Made by a program: the position numbers and the translations under genes
Part shown: in pieces, positions 12,531 through 22,420 of the stretch
How the letters are laid out: each line of letters opens with the position of its first letter
How positions within the stretch are numbered: the stretch's first letter is position 1
The notes under the pieces: model-generated
Database searches by the model: none
Told to the model about the DNA's origin: nothing
What the model saw: the letters and a program-made list of their open reading frames with translations, nothing else
Origin: Papillibacter cinnamivorans DSM 12816
Lineage (GTDB): Bacteria; Bacillota; Clostridia; Oscillospirales; Oscillospiraceae
NCBI RefSeq assembly: GCF_900176335.1
Contig: NZ_FWXW01000001.1
Span: 434,001 to 498,000 of the forward strand
DNA: 64,000 nt
Reading direction: 5' to 3'

Positions 12531-14342
12531 CTACCAAATTGCGTCGATATCCACAGCCGCCTTCGCCCCGCTGCGGATATCCCCAATGATGCTGCCGATG
12601 ATGTCCACCCGTTTAAAGGGCGTAATGAGATAATACCCGTCCACATGGCTTCGGATTTTCTCCGCGATGGCGGTGGAAAGCGCCACTGCCAGCTGAGATC
12701 CCCGCTCACGGTCCGCGTCCTCGTAGAGGCGGATGATGCCGTCGCTCACCACGATGCCGGAAATCTCGCTGTTCATGAACAGGGCGTTCCGGTGGCTCAC
12801 GATGGGGATGATCCCGCCCAGGATTTTGGCCCCGGGCAGCGCCTCCCGGGCCTGCTGAAGATTCTCCAGCGCCTGCTTTGTGAGTACCGGCTGGGTGAGG
12901 AACATGGCGATTCCGCTGTCCATCTTCCGCTTCGCCCGGTCCAGCTGCGAGTCGAAATGGACGGCGTTGACGTTCAGCGCCCCGCTGATGTGGAAGGGAG
13001 CCGCAAAGGTTCCCTCCTTCCCCAGGGTGGTGATGTACCCCGCCAGCAAAACGGAGTTGAAGTTATACACGCTCTTGATCTCGTCCCGGCTCGCCGTGGG
13101 AATCGGGTCGCCGGTCACCACCAGCACGTTCCGGATCCCCTCGATGCTCAGGCCCAGCAGCAGCGCCTTGGTGGCGTTGATGTTCCGGTCCCGGCAGGTC
13201 ATGTGGGGCAGCGGCTCGATCCCCAGCTCCCGCTTGAGCTTGCAGGCCAGCATGCTGCTGTCCACCCGCGCCCGGGCGATGGGGCAGTCCGCGATGGTGA
13301 TGGCGTCCGCCCCCGCGTCCTTCAGCTGCCGGGCTCCCTCCATAAACGGACCGATGTTCGCGTCCATGGGCGGGTCCAGCTCCACGGCGATGACAGTCTG
13401 CCCCTTCCGGAGCTTTTCCAGCAGCCGGTTGGGCGGCAGAATCTTTTCCTCGACCTTGATCTCTGCCGGTTCGGCTGTAACCGTCTCCCTGTCCGGGCGG
13501 ATGCCGTTTTGCAGACGCTTGGCGGTTTTCGCGATATACTCCGGCGTGGTTCCGCAGCACCCGCCGATGATCTCCGCTCCCTGGCGGACGATCTCCGCCA
13601 TCTGGGTGGAAAAATAGGAGGCGTTGTTGCCGTAAAAAGTGCGGTTGTTCAGGACGGTGGGGTAGCTGGCGTTGGGCATCACAGACAGGGGCTTGTCCCC
13701 CCGTTTCAGCTTTCGGATAAACTGCAGCAGATGATACGGCCCCGACATGCAGTTGAAGCCCACGGCGTCGATATTGGGGTCGGCGGTAAAATTGGAGTAC
13801 AGCTGCTCCCCCGAGATGCCCTGCCGGGTATACCCTTCCGGCGACACGGCAAAGCTCGCCAGGATAAAGGCGTCCGGAGCCTTCCCCTTGATATGCTCCG
13901 CCGTCTCCCGGATAAAATCCCCGCTGCTGAAGGTCTCGAAAAGAAACTGCCGGGCTCCCAGGGAAAGAAACAGATCGGCGATGCGGAGGTATTCCGCTCC
14001 GGTCTCCTCTTCCATGCCCGACACGGGCCCGATGTCCGCGAAGACGAAGACCCCGCGCTCTTCCGACGCCCGGCAGGCAAGCTCATATCCCCTGCGGATA
14101 ACCTTCTCGGCGGTCTCCCAGTCTCCCAGGGCGGCCTGGTTCGCCTGAAAGGTGTTGGTCTTGACGGCCCGGCTCCCCGCGTCGATGTACTCCCGGTGGA
14201 TGGAGAGGATGGTCTCCGGATCCTGGAGGTTCGCCAGCTCGCAGTATTCCGGCGGGTCTTCCTTCCCCTCGGCGTAATAGGTGCCCATGGCGCCGTCAAA
14301 CAGCAGCGTCCCCTGCCGGATGGCATCCCGAATATCCAACAC
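12531..14342 (-). CDS. Bifunctional homocysteine S-methyltransferase / methylenetetrahydrofolate reductase
   Basis: 603 residues, GTG start after AGGAGGC. The N-terminal 290 residues are a Hcy-binding domain (LLFDGAMGTYYAEG, then GFNCMSGPYH and the zinc cysteines in IGGCCGTTPEYI at about 260). The C-terminal 290 residues are a MetF-type TIM barrel (VIAVELDPPMDANIGPF, LVVTGDPIP, FHISGALNVNAVHFDSQ, MFLTQPV), which makes 5-methyl-THF using FAD. This is the YitJ-type fusion. It is the last gene of a three-gene operon, 9 bp after metH, and supplies the methyl donor for MetH. Confidence 0.93.
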   Translation of the reverse strand: MLDIRDAIRQGTLLFDGAMGTYYAEGKEDPPEYCELANLQDPETILSIHREYIDAGSRAVKTNTFQANQAALGDWETAEKVIRRGYELACRASEERGVFVFADIGPVSGMEEETGAEYLRIADLFLSLGARQFLFETFSSGDFIRETAEHIKGKAPDAFILASFAVSPEGYTRQGISGEQLYSNFTADPNIDAVGFNCMSGPYHLLQFIRKLKRGDKPLSVMPNASYPTVLNNRTFYGNNASYFSTQMAEIVRQGAEIIGGCCGTTPEYIAKTAKRLQNGIRPDRETVTAEPAEIKVEEKILPPNRLLEKLRKGQTVIAVELDPPMDANIGPFMEGARQLKDAGADAITIADCPIARARVDSSMLACKLKRELGIEPLPHMTCRDRNINATKALLLGLSIEGIRNVLVVTGDPIPTASRDEIKSVYNFNSVLLAGYITTLGKEGTFAAPFHISGALNVNAVHFDSQLDRAKRKMDSGIAMFLTQPVLTKQALENLQQAREALPGAKILGGIIPIVSHRNALFMNSEISGIVVSDGIIRLYEDADRERGSQLAVALSTAIAEKIRSHVDGYYLITPFKRVDIIGSIIGDIRSGAKAAVDIDAIW

Positions 14343-14351
14343 TCCCGCCTC

Positions 14352-16718
14352 CTATCCCAGCACTTCCTTAGCGATGTCCGCGGCCTGCTTGGCGTCCTTC
14401 GCGTAGTAATCCGCCCCGATCCGCGCGGCGTATTCCGGGGTCAGCACGGCTCCCCCCACCATGATTTTACACCCATGCCCGCTCTTGCGCAGGATCGTGA
14501 TGGTCTCCTCCATGCTCTTGAGCGTGGTAGTCATCAGGGCGCTGAGACCTACCAGCCCTGCTCCCTCTTTGATCGCCGTCTTGGCCACCAGGTTCGGCTC
14601 CACGTCCCGTCCCAGATCGATGATCTTATACCCGTAGTTTTCCAGGATGATCTTCACAATGTTCTTTCCGATGTCGTGAATGTCCCCCCGCACCGTGGCA
14701 AGAACGATCTTGCCCTTGGACATGGGCGCTCCGCCCGCCTTCGAGAGGACGGTCTTGATCTCCTCGAAAGCCTGCTGCGCCGCCGCGGCGGAGTGGATGA
14801 GCTGGGGAAGAAAGATTTCTCCCCGCTCGAACCGGTCCCCCACCCGGTCCAGTGCCGGGATCAGGTGCTCGTTTACGATGGTAAGGCCGTCCGTCGAAGA
14901 AAGAAGGCTTTTCACCGCCTGCCGGGTCTCGTCCTTCAGCCCCCGGGAAATGGCATACTCCAGGCTCTCCCCGGGCGCCAGAGCTTCCTCCGGCGCGGCC
15001 TGGACCGTCTCGCTCCCTGAAAACCGGGCGATGTATTCCTTGCTGTCTTTGTCCTCTCCGGATAGAAGCCGGAAGGCGGCCACGGTGTCCATCATCTCGC
15101 GGCTGTTGGGATTGAGAATGGGAAGAGTAAGCCCCCGCCCCATAGCCAGGGTCAGAAAGCTCCGGTTGATGAGCTCCCGCCGGGGCAGTCCGAATGAAAT
15201 GTTGGATACCCCCAGCACGGTGTGAAGTCCCAGCTTCTCCCGCACCATGGAGACCGCCCGGAGGGTCTCGGCTGCATCCGCCTGCCGGGCGGAAACCGTC
15301 ATGGTCAGGCAGTCGATGTAGACGTCTTCCTTCCTGATCCCGTGGCGCAGCGCCTCCGCCAGAATCCGCTCGGCGATGGCGAAGCGCTCCTCCGCCGTGG
15401 CGGGGATGCCTTTCTCGTCCAGAGTCAGGCCCACCACCGCGGCTCCGTACTTTTTAACGATGGGCAGAACTTTGCCCAGTACCTTTCGATCTCCGTTCAC
15501 GGAGTTGACGGCGGCCTTCCCGTTGCAGGCTCTTAGTCCTGCCTCGATGGCCAGGGGATCGGAGGAATCGATCTGCAGCGGAAGATCCAGAACGCTCTGG
15601 AGACTCTTCACCACCGTCTCCATCACCTTCGGCTCGTCGATGTCGGGAAGCCCCACGTTCACGTCCAGAATGTCCGCTCCGGCTTCCGCCTGGCTTACTC
15701 CCTGGGAAACGATGTAATTCAGGTCCCCTTCCCGCAGCGCCTGCTGGAACCGGGGCTTCCCCGTGGGGTTGATTCTCTCGCCGATCACCCTCACCCCGTC
15801 GATGGAAACCGTCCGGGTGGGCGTACACAGAATGCTTCCGGAAACCGGCTGCCGGGCCGCCGGCGCGGCGCCGGCAAAAGCCTCCTTCAGCTTCCGGATG
15901 TATTCCGGCGTGGTCCCGCAGCAGCCGCCCACAATAGTGACGCCCAGCTCCGCGTACCGCCGCATCTCCCTGGCAAACTCCTCCGGCAATATGGCGTACT
16001 CCCCCGTCACGGGGTCCGGAAGTCCCGCGTTGGCCTTGACAATGAGAGGAAGCGACGTATACCCCGAAAGCTCCCGGGCGATGGGATAAATTTCATGGGG
16101 GCCCAGCGAGCAGTTGATGCCCATGGCGTCCACGCCCAGCCCCTCCAGGACGGCCGCCATGGCCGAAACCGAGCAGCCGGAAAAGGTCCGCCGGTTTTCC
16201 TCGAAGGTCATGGTGGCGAAAACCGGGAGCCGGGTGCTTTCCTTTGCCGCCAGCACCGCGGCTTTCATCTCGTAGAGGTCCGCCATCGTCTCGATAACGA
16301 TCAGGTTTGCCCCCGCGGCCGCTCCCGCGGCCATCTGGCGGCGGAACATCTGATAGGCGTCCTGAAAATTCAGGGTTCCCGCCGGCTCCAGGAGGGCTCC
16401 GATGGGCCCGATGTCCAGGGCGACCAGGGCCTTCGTCCCCCGGCAGGCCCGCCGGGCCAGCTCCACCGCCTTGGATATCACTTCCTCAGAAGCGGCTCCC
16501 GTTCCCTCCAGCTTATAGGGACTGGCTCCGAAGGTATTGGTATATAGGATATCGCTTCCGGCCTCCAGGTACAGCCTGTGGATCTCGGTGATCTTCGCTT
16601 CCTGGGTCAGGCAGAGAAGCTCCGGACGCTCCCCCAGCTCCATGCCCAGCTTCTGGAGCATGGTGCCCATGGCGCCGTCCAGAAAAATAAAATCCTTATT
16701 CAGGTGCCAGGTTCCCAC
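14352..16718 (-). CDS. metH: Cobalamin-dependent methionine synthase lacking the activation domain
   Basis: 788 residues versus about 1,200 for E. coli-type MetH. In order: homocysteine domain with DGAMGTMLQ at the start and zinc cysteines in VGGCCGTTPEYI (about 266), pterin-binding domain (VIGERINPTGKPRFQQALRE; ADILDVNVGLPDIDE), cobalamin cap, and B12 Rossmann domain with DIHDIGKNI (about 676), the lower-ligand His. It transfers methyl from 5-methyl-THF via cobalamin to homocysteine. The AdoMet-binding reactivation domain is missing and is encoded by the upstream gene, which overlaps the metH start by 23 bp. GTG start within the upstream gene is likely. Confidence 0.95.
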   Translation of the reverse strand: MGTWHLNKDFIFLDGAMGTMLQKLGMELGERPELLCLTQEAKITEIHRLYLEAGSDILYTNTFGASPYKLEGTGAASEEVISKAVELARRACRGTKALVALDIGPIGALLEPAGTLNFQDAYQMFRRQMAAGAAAGANLIVIETMADLYEMKAAVLAAKESTRLPVFATMTFEENRRTFSGCSVSAMAAVLEGLGVDAMGINCSLGPHEIYPIARELSGYTSLPLIVKANAGLPDPVTGEYAILPEEFAREMRRYAELGVTIVGGCCGTTPEYIRKLKEAFAGAAPAARQPVSGSILCTPTRTVSIDGVRVIGERINPTGKPRFQQALREGDLNYIVSQGVSQAEAGADILDVNVGLPDIDEPKVMETVVKSLQSVLDLPLQIDSSDPLAIEAGLRACNGKAAVNSVNGDRKVLGKVLPIVKKYGAAVVGLTLDEKGIPATAEERFAIAERILAEALRHGIRKEDVYIDCLTMTVSARQADAAETLRAVSMVREKLGLHTVLGVSNISFGLPRRELINRSFLTLAMGRGLTLPILNPNSREMMDTVAAFRLLSGEDKDSKEYIARFSGSETVQAAPEEALAPGESLEYAISRGLKDETRQAVKSLLSSTDGLTIVNEHLIPALDRVGDRFERGEIFLPQLIHSAAAAQQAFEEIKTVLSKAGGAPMSKGKIVLATVRGDIHDIGKNIVKIILENYGYKIIDLGRDVEPNLVAKTAIKEGAGLVGLSALMTTTLKSMEETITILRKSGHGCKIMVGGAVLTPEYAARIGADYYAKDAKQAADIAKEVLG

Positions 16719-17388
16719 AGGTTTTTCCCTCCTTTCGGAATGAGCAGCTGTCGAACAGGGCGCACGTTTGGCATCCCCGGGTCTGCCTTTTCTGTACGGC
16801 TGTGCCCACCCCCAAAACGGCGGTCACCGATTTCTGGGGAAGCAGCATGCCGGAAGGCCCCGCTGAAAGGCCGATTTTACGCTCCGTGTCCAACGCCCTG
16901 CACAGCTCCTGCTGCCACAGCACGGGCAAATCCCCGTACCCGGGGCTGAACCGCCCCGTCAGATGCTTTTCCTTTTCGGACCATTCGGCCCGGAACCGGG
17001 TCTCAAGATTGTCGCATACCGTTTCGATGGCCGCGCTGGCGCATCCGTCCAGAAGTACCGCCTTCCGCATGTCCGTGGCCTGTGCCCTCCGCAGGAGAGT
17101 GTCCACGGCGCCCCCCAGCGTTGCCGCCATAAGGATGCACGCATCGCACCCCTCCAGCAGCTTCCGGATGGATTCTCCCGGAAGAAGAAGCCGCGTACCA
17201 CGAAGGCTGAGGTTACTCCCGCGTTCCAGTTCAAAAAGAGCGTACCGGTACCGGGGTTCCGCCGCCTCCAGCACTTCCCTTTCCGACTCGGAGAGCGCGG
17301 TCTGGAGCTCCTCCGGAAGGTCACCGCCCCGGTATCCCATGTACCGCAGCGCTTCCTCCCGGTTGATGCCGGGCAAAAGCTCGCCCAT
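16696..17388 (-). CDS. Stand-alone methionine synthase activation domain protein
   Basis: 230 residues from ATG 17386-17388, behind GGGGAGGGGAAGGGA; longer frames cross the promoter. The core (ACILMAATLGGAVDTLLRRA, VLLDGCASAAIETVCDNLE, RFSPGYGDLPVLWQQ) matches the B12-dependent methionine synthase activation domain that binds AdoMet and re-methylates oxidised cob(II)alamin. The tail carries several cysteines (GCQTCALFDSC, GKTCG), common in the separate form of this protein and possibly a metal site. It is the first gene of the metH operon and overlaps metH by 23 bp, so the products are made together. Confidence 0.88.
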   Translation of the reverse strand: MGELLPGINREEALRYMGYRGGDLPEELQTALSESEREVLEAAEPRYRYALFELERGSNLSLRGTRLLLPGESIRKLLEGCDACILMAATLGGAVDTLLRRAQATDMRKAVLLDGCASAAIETVCDNLETRFRAEWSEKEKHLTGRFSPGYGDLPVLWQQELCRALDTERKIGLSAGPSGMLLPQKSVTAVLGVGTAVQKRQTRGCQTCALFDSCSFRKEGKTCGNLAPE

Positions 17389-17457
17389 TCCCTTCCCCTC
17401 CCCGCGCTGGCTTTTTTGAAGCACGGCACTCGTCGTTTTCTCTGTTAAATACATTAT

Positions 17458-17486
17458 AGTATAGGATTCTACGGAGAAAATGTAAA
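17458..17486 (-). promoter_or_regulatory. Sigma-A-type promoter of the metH operon
   Basis: On the minus strand TTTACA (17481-17486), a 17-bp spacer and TATACT (17458-17463) stand 70 bp before the activation-domain start. No riboswitch or T-box fold is apparent in the short leader. GGAGAA (17473-17478) and TTCTCC (about 17499-17504) form a dyad over the -35 region that could be an operator. Confidence 0.65.
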
Positions 17487-17556
17487 GGAAAAACCTGTTC
17501 TCCGGTATTTTTTGTCTCCCGCCGCTCATGCTATATCAGGAAAGGGGCCGAAAAAA

Positions 17557-18420
17557 GTGAGCCGTGAGGATAAAAATAAGAGCTTCCCGCCGGTTAATCC
17601 CGCGGGCCGGTTTTATATCCGGCTGTTGAAACGGTATTGGTCCGACAACGTAGGGCCCACCGCGGCGGCTCTGGCGTATTACTTCCTGTTTTCCTTCTTC
17701 CCATTTCTGGTCTTCGTCAGTATGCTCCTGGGGTACCTGAATCTGCCTCTGGAGTCCGTTACCCGGGAATTAAGGGGAATTCTGCCCGGCGACGTCATCG
17801 ATATCATTCGTCTGTACGTCGAATATGTGACCCGGGAGCGAAGCGAAAGCCTCCTGGTTTTCGGTCTGGTGTTTACCCTCTATTTCCCCTCCCGGGCGGT
17901 GGACTATCTCATGGTCTCGGTGAACCGGGCCTACCGGGTGGCCGAGCGCCGCTCCTTTCTGGCCCATCAGGCCGTGGTGCTTCTCTACACTCTCTTTCTG
18001 GTGGCCGTCATTTTCATTTCCCTTGCCCTGCTTACCGTCGGCCCCGTGGTGCTCTCCTACCTGGCCCGGATCTTTCACTTCCCCGGCGGGTTCGTCCGCG
18101 GGTGGAATTACATCCGCTTTTTAATTCTGGGGTGCCTCCTGTTTGCCGCTCTGGCTGTTTTGTATCATACGGCGCCCAAACGGAAAATGCCTCTGGGTGC
18201 CGTGCTTCCCGGCGTCTGTGTCTCCCTTGTTTCCTGGCTGGCGATTTCCGCGGGATACGCCCTGTATGTGGAGCGGATCGCTCTCTACTCGGCGGTTTAC
18301 GGCTCCGTGGGCACCGTTATCGTCCTTCTCATCTGGCTTTACTTCAGCGCGCTCACTCTCATCATGGGCGCCGAGTTCAATCATGTCCTTCTCACTTCCC
18401 GTTCTCCCTCCATGGATTGA
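17557..18420 (+). CDS. YihY/BrkB family inner-membrane protein
   Basis: 287 residues from GTG 17557, with GGAAAGGGG upstream. Six hydrophobic segments lie at about residues 35-60, 95-115, 135-165, 185-205, 215-235 and 245-270. The family signature regions are visible: GPTAAALAYYFLFSFFPF near the first helix and the end LIWLYFSALTLIMGAEFNH. Family members were once annotated as RNase BN but are membrane proteins of uncertain function, perhaps transport. It is divergent from the metH operon and upstream of clpB. Confidence 0.9.
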   Translation: MSREDKNKSFPPVNPAGRFYIRLLKRYWSDNVGPTAAALAYYFLFSFFPFLVFVSMLLGYLNLPLESVTRELRGILPGDVIDIIRLYVEYVTRERSESLLVFGLVFTLYFPSRAVDYLMVSVNRAYRVAERRSFLAHQAVVLLYTLFLVAVIFISLALLTVGPVVLSYLARIFHFPGGFVRGWNYIRFLILGCLLFAALAVLYHTAPKRKMPLGAVLPGVCVSLVSWLAISAGYALYVERIALYSAVYGSVGTVIVLLIWLYFSALTLIMGAEFNHVLLTSRSPSMD

Positions 18421-18495
18421 ACCGCCGCTTGTTCCGCCCGTTCCGGGAAAGGTGTTCTGGGGGCGTTTTATAACCGGGAACGGCGGTTTTTCGGT

Positions 18496-18522
18496 TTAGC
18501 ACTCTTCGCTTCCGAGTGCTAA
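18496..18522 (+). promoter_or_regulatory. CIRCE element (HrcA operator) of clpB
   Basis: TTAGCACTC (18496-18504), nine bases, GAGTGCTAA (18514-18522): a perfect match to the CIRCE consensus. It lies 176 bp before the clpB start codon. HrcA repression relieved on heat or misfolding stress is the known mode. A -10-like TATACT (18580-18585) lies further down and a downstream dyad CGGCCCG/CGGGCCG (18625-18631, 18650-18656) folds the leader. Confidence 0.93.
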
Positions 18523-18697
18523 ATATTCACACTTTGTTCATATATTGTTTACATACTATTCATAATTCGGCGGTACAGTTATACTATAGAAACAAAAATA
18601 AACCCCGAATTTTAAGCAATAAAACGGCCCGCCTGCATTTGAAGGCGGTCGGGCCGCAAATGAAAATAGCGGCCGTCGGGGCCGCGGGAGGACAGCT

Positions 18698-21316
18698 ATG
18701 AATCTGCAGAAATTCACTCAAAAATCCTTGGAGGCGATCCAGAACGCCCAGAACAGCGCCATCGAATACGGTAATCCCCAGGTGGAGCAGGAACACCTGC
18801 TCTATGCTCTGCTGACCCAGGAACAGGGGCTCATCCCCCAGCTTCTGTTGAAAATGCAGATCAATGCCGAAAGCTTTACAGCCCAGGTCATGCGCTCCGT
18901 GGAATCCATTCCCCGGGTGTCCGGCTCCGGCCGGGAAGCCGGCAAGATTTACGTGTCAGCGGATGTGGATAAAACGTTGGTGGAGGCCGAAACCATCGCC
19001 TCCCGGATGCGTGACGAATACACCTCGGTGGAGCACCTTTTCCTTTCCCTGCTGGAAAACGCCAACCGAAACCTGAAAAGTCTTTTTTCCACTTTTAATA
19101 TCAATAAGGATGCCTTTCTCAAAGTCCTGATGTCGGTCCGGGGCAACGTGAACGTCACCAGCGACTCTCCGGAAACTACTTACGACGCGCTGAAAAAATA
19201 CGGCGACGACCTGACCGAGCGGGCACGGAACAAAAAAATGGACCCCATCATCGGCCGGGACGATGAGATCCGCAACGTCATCCGGATCCTTACCCGCAAA
19301 ACTAAGAACAACCCCGTGCTCATCGGTGAGCCCGGTGTGGGTAAAACCGCCATCGCCGAGGGCCTTGCCCAACGGATCGTCCGGGGCGACGTTCCCCAGT
19401 CTCTCCGGGACAAGACCATCTTCTCGCTGGATATGGGCGCCCTCATCGCGGGGGCTAAGTTCCGCGGAGAGTTTGAAGAGCGCCTGAAAGCGGTCCTTTC
19501 CGAGGTGAAAAAGAGCGAGGGCCGCATCATCATGTTCATCGACGAGCTGCACACCATCGTTGGCGCCGGCAAGACCGACGGAGCCATGGACGCCGGCAAT
19601 CTCTTAAAGCCCATGCTGGCCCGGGGCGAGCTGCACTGCATCGGCGCCACCACTCTGGACGAATACCGCCGCTATATCGAAAAAGACCCTGCTCTGGAGC
19701 GGCGCTTCCAGCCTGTACAGGTTAACGAGCCCACGGTGGAGGACACCATCGCCATCCTCCGGGGCCTCAAGGAGCGCTATGAGGTCTATCACGGCGTGAA
19801 GATCCAGGATCAGGCCATCATCGCCGCAGCCACTCTCTCCAAACGGTATATCACCGACCGGTTCCTCCCCGATAAGGCCATCGACCTCATCGACGAGGCC
19901 TGTGCCATGATCCGCACTGAAATCGACTCCATGCCCACCGAGCTGGACGTCATCTCCCGGAAGATCATCCAGCATGAGATTGAGGAGGCCGCCCTGAAAA
20001 AGGAAAGCGATCCGCTTTCCAAAGAGCACCTCAAGGAGATCCGGAAGGATCTGGCCGAAATGCGCGAGCAGTTCAAGAGCATGAAGGCCCGCTGGGAAAA
20101 CGAGAAGCAGGCCATCGGCAAGGTCCAGAAACTCCGGGAGCAGATGGAGAAACTCAATCAGGAGATTGAAAAGGCCGAGGAGCAGTACGACCTGAACAAG
20201 GCCGCCGAGCTCAAATACGGAAAGCTGCCCCAGCTTCAGAAGGAGCTGGCGGCGGAGGAAGCCCTGGCCGAGACCGGCAAAAAGAATTCCCTTCTCCGGG
20301 ATAAGGTCACCGAAAACGAGGTGGCCATGATCGTGGAGCGCTGGACGGGGATCCCGGTCACCAAGCTCATAGAGGGGGAACGGGACAAGCTTCTTCACAT
20401 GGAGGAAATCCTTCACAAACGCATCATCGGCCAGGACGACGCGGTCACCCGCGTTGCCGAAGCCATCATCCGTTCCCGCGCAGGGATTCAGGATCCGGAT
20501 CGGCCCATCGGCTCCTTCCTCTTCCTGGGACCCACCGGCGTAGGCAAGACGGAGCTTGCCAAGGCCCTGGCCGAAAGCCTCTTCGATGATGAGCGCAACA
20601 TCGTCCGCATCGACATGAGCGAGTATATGGAGAAATACTCCGTCTCCCGCCTCATCGGGGCGCCTCCCGGTTATGTCGGCTACGAGGAAGGCGGTCAGCT
20701 CACAGAGGCGGTCCGGAGAAAGCCCTATTCCGTGGTGCTGTTCGACGAGGTGGAAAAGGCCCATCCCGAGGTCTTCAACGTCCTGCTTCAGGTGCTGGAC
20801 GACGGCCGGATCACCGACTCCCAGGGCCGGACGGTGGACTTTAAAAACACCATCATCATCCTGACCTCCAACCTTGGCTCCGATTTCCTTCTGGACGGCA
20901 TCGACGCGGAAGGAAACATCCGCCAGGAAGCGAAGGACCGGGTGGAGGCCCTGCTCAAGCGCAGTTTCCGGCCGGAATTCCTCAACCGTCTGGATGAGAT
21001 CGTCTTCTTCAAACCCCTCACCCGTGCGGACATTGAGAAGATCGTGGACCTTTTGATGCAGGATCTGAACCGCCGTCTTGCCGAAAAGCAGCTCTCCTGC
21101 CGCGTGACGGACAAAGCCCGGGCCTTCCTGGCCGATCACGGCTACGATCCGGCCTTCGGTGCCCGGCCCCTGCGCCGCTATATCCAGCGCACGGTGGAGA
21201 CCCTCATCGGAAAGCTCCTCATCGGGGAGCCTCCTGCGGCCGGTTCCGTTATCACGGTGGATGTGTCCGGCGATGAGATCACCGTCAAAGCCGCGGCGGA
21301 AAAGCATGCGGACTGA
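18698..21316 (+). CDS. clpB: ClpB disaggregase (AAA+ chaperone)
   Basis: 872 residues, full length. The N-terminal Clp-N domain spans residues 1-145. NBD1 has Walker A GEPGVGKT at about 210 and [11 protein letters not shown]. The coiled-coil middle domain lies at about 405-530 ([20 protein letters not shown]) and NBD2 has GPTGVGKT at about 612. The small C-terminal domain is present, with [15 protein letters not shown]. With DnaK it pulls proteins out of aggregates. It is transcribed alone behind a perfect CIRCE, so it belongs to the HrcA regulon here, and it ends before a long palindrome. Confidence 0.97.
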   Translation: MNLQKFTQKSLEAIQNAQNSAIEYGNPQVEQEHLLYALLTQEQGLIPQLLLKMQINAESFTAQVMRSVESIPRVSGSGREAGKIYVSADVDKTLVEAETIASRMRDEYTSVEHLFLSLLENANRNLKSLFSTFNINKDAFLKVLMSVRGNVNVTSDSPETTYDALKKYGDDLTERARNKKMDPIIGRDDEIRNVIRILTRKTKNNPVLIGEPGVGKTAIAEGLAQRIVRGDVPQSLRDKTIFSLDMGALIAGAKFRGEFEERLKAVLSEVKKSEGRIIMFIDELHTIVGAGKTDGAMDAGNLLKPMLARGELHCIGATTLDEYRRYIEKDPALERRFQPVQVNEPTVEDTIAILRGLKERYEVYHGVKIQDQAIIAAATLSKRYITDRFLPDKAIDLIDEACAMIRTEIDSMPTELDVISRKIIQHEIEEAALKKESDPLSKEHLKEIRKDLAEMREQFKSMKARWENEKQAIGKVQKLREQMEKLNQEIEKAEEQYDLNKAAELKYGKLPQLQKELAAEEALAETGKKNSLLRDKVTENEVAMIVERWTGIPVTKLIEGERDKLLHMEEILHKRIIGQDDAVTRVAEAIIRSRAGIQDPDRPIGSFLFLGPTGVGKTELAKALAESLFDDERNIVRIDMSEYMEKYSVSRLIGAPPGYVGYEEGGQLTEAVRRKPYSVVLFDEVEKAHPEVFNVLLQVLDDGRITDSQGRTVDFKNTIIILTSNLGSDFLLDGIDAEGNIRQEAKDRVEALLKRSFRPEFLNRLDEIVFFKPLTRADIEKIVDLLMQDLNRRLAEKQLSCRVTDKARAFLADHGYDPAFGARPLRRYIQRTVETLIGKLLIGEPPAAGSVITVDVSGDEITVKAAAEKHAD

Positions 21317-21334
21317 CTTTTTATGAATGAATTG

Positions 21335-21372
21335 AAACCGCGGGTACGAAGCATGCTTCGTACCCGCGGTTT
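21335..21372. terminator. Perfect 38-bp palindrome, likely bidirectional terminator
   Basis: AAACCGCGGGTACGAAGC (21335-21352) meets its exact complement with no unpaired centre (GCATGC in the middle). TTTGTTTT follows on the plus side. It ends clpB; as hairpin RNA, at least the central bases must open. Confidence 0.75.
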
Positions 21373-21403
21373 GTTTTAAAAAATTCCGCGTCGTTAAATT
21401 TCG

Positions 21404-21442
21404 GCATATGTCCGGCGGGGGTAACCCTCTCCGGACATATGC
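21404..21442. repeat. 12-bp inverted repeat downstream of spo0A
   Basis: GCATATGTCCGG (21404-21415) and CCGGACATATGC (21431-21442) pair around 15 nt. It lies 27 bp behind the spo0A stop (minus strand). No T run follows on either side, so it may be an mRNA 3'-end stabiliser or a weak terminator. Confidence 0.6.
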
Positions 21443-21468
21443 GATTTATTTCATTCCGACCAAATTAG

Positions 21469-22257
21469 TTATTCCTGGCCTGCCTTGAGCTGCAGCTGCA
21501 ATCTGTCGGCAATCATTGCGATAAATTCGCTGTTGGTGGGCTTTCCCTTGGAATTGGATACCGTGTATCCGAAAAACTTTTGCAGCGTCTCCAGGTCGCC
21601 CCGGTCCCAGGCCACTTCGATGGCGTGCCGGATGGCCCGCTCCACCCGGGACGGCGTCGTGGAGAACCGTTTGGCCACCTCGGGATACAGAACCTTGGTC
21701 ACGGCGTTGATCACGTCCATGTCCTTCACCGCGATCATGATCGCCTCCCGCAGGTACTGATACCCCTTGATATGCGCCGGAACTCCGATTTCATGGATGA
21801 TCGCCGTCACCATGCTCTCCAGGCTCAGCTCGCTCTTGGACGCGTGGAGCGACTGAGTGGTCGTCTGATGGAGCTTTCCCCTGCTTTTGACCTGGCGGAT
21901 CCGCTCGATCAGCGTCTGCATGTCGCAGGGCTTGATCATGAAATAGTATGCGCCCAGCATTGCCACCTCCGTGGTGGTGTGTTCGTTGACAAACCCGGAA
22001 AGCACGATTGCGGCGGGTTTCTGCCGCAGATTCATGGAATTGATCGCCTTAAGCACGCCCAAACCGTCCAGTTTAAGAAGCACGATGTCCAGGAGAATCA
22101 CATCCGGGCAGAGTTCACTCACCATTTTCAGCGCTTTCTGACCGTCCGATGTCGTTCCAACAACCTCAAAATCTTCCTCGTTGTTCAGAGCTTCTGCCAA
22201 AAGAGTCTGGAATTCTTCGCCGACATCGGCGATGAGTATCTTCGTCCTGCTTTCCAT
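21469..22257 (-). CDS. spo0A: Spo0A, sporulation master response regulator
   Basis: 262 residues from ATG 22255-22257 after GGAGGAG. The receiver domain spans 1-125, with the acceptor Asp in [10 protein letters not shown] (about 55) and the switch Lys in YYFMIKPCD. The C-terminal DNA-binding domain starts near 150 ([56 protein letters not shown]), which is diagnostic. It controls entry into sporulation by binding 0A boxes. It lies directly behind spoIVB, the conserved order in spore formers. Confidence 0.97.
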   Translation of the reverse strand: MESRTKILIADVGEEFQTLLAEALNNEEDFEVVGTTSDGQKALKMVSELCPDVILLDIVLLKLDGLGVLKAINSMNLRQKPAAIVLSGFVNEHTTTEVAMLGAYYFMIKPCDMQTLIERIRQVKSRGKLHQTTTQSLHASKSELSLESMVTAIIHEIGVPAHIKGYQYLREAIMIAVKDMDVINAVTKVLYPEVAKRFSTTPSRVERAIRHAIEVAWDRGDLETLQKFFGYTVSNSKGKPTNSEFIAMIADRLQLQLKAGQE

Positions 22258-22420
22258 GATGTCTCCTCCATATTTGGCATATTTGATTTCGCGTGCTTTG
22301 CGACGCAAAGTGGAATTCTAGCTTGAACTTATCTATAAATTAGCATAATTGGACAGCATTTGCAATAGGATTTTGGAATTATATGGTATTTTTTATTCGA
22401 CATTATTCGGATGTCTTTTG

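Noticed and set aside
12291..15020. A 909-codon open frame on the plus strand over the methionine operon
   Set aside because: It is antisense to two clearly identified enzymes, has atypical His/Arg/Pro-rich composition and begins in the tRNA-Arg gene. GC-rich third positions create such frames.
17389..17556. Riboswitch or T-box before the methionine operon
   Set aside because: The leader from the predicted start to the first gene is only about 65 nt and shows no SAM, cobalamin or T-box features.
19604..21307. 567-codon minus-strand frame inside clpB
   Set aside because: Mirror frame of clpB, His/Gly/Leu-rich, no ribosome binding site or family.
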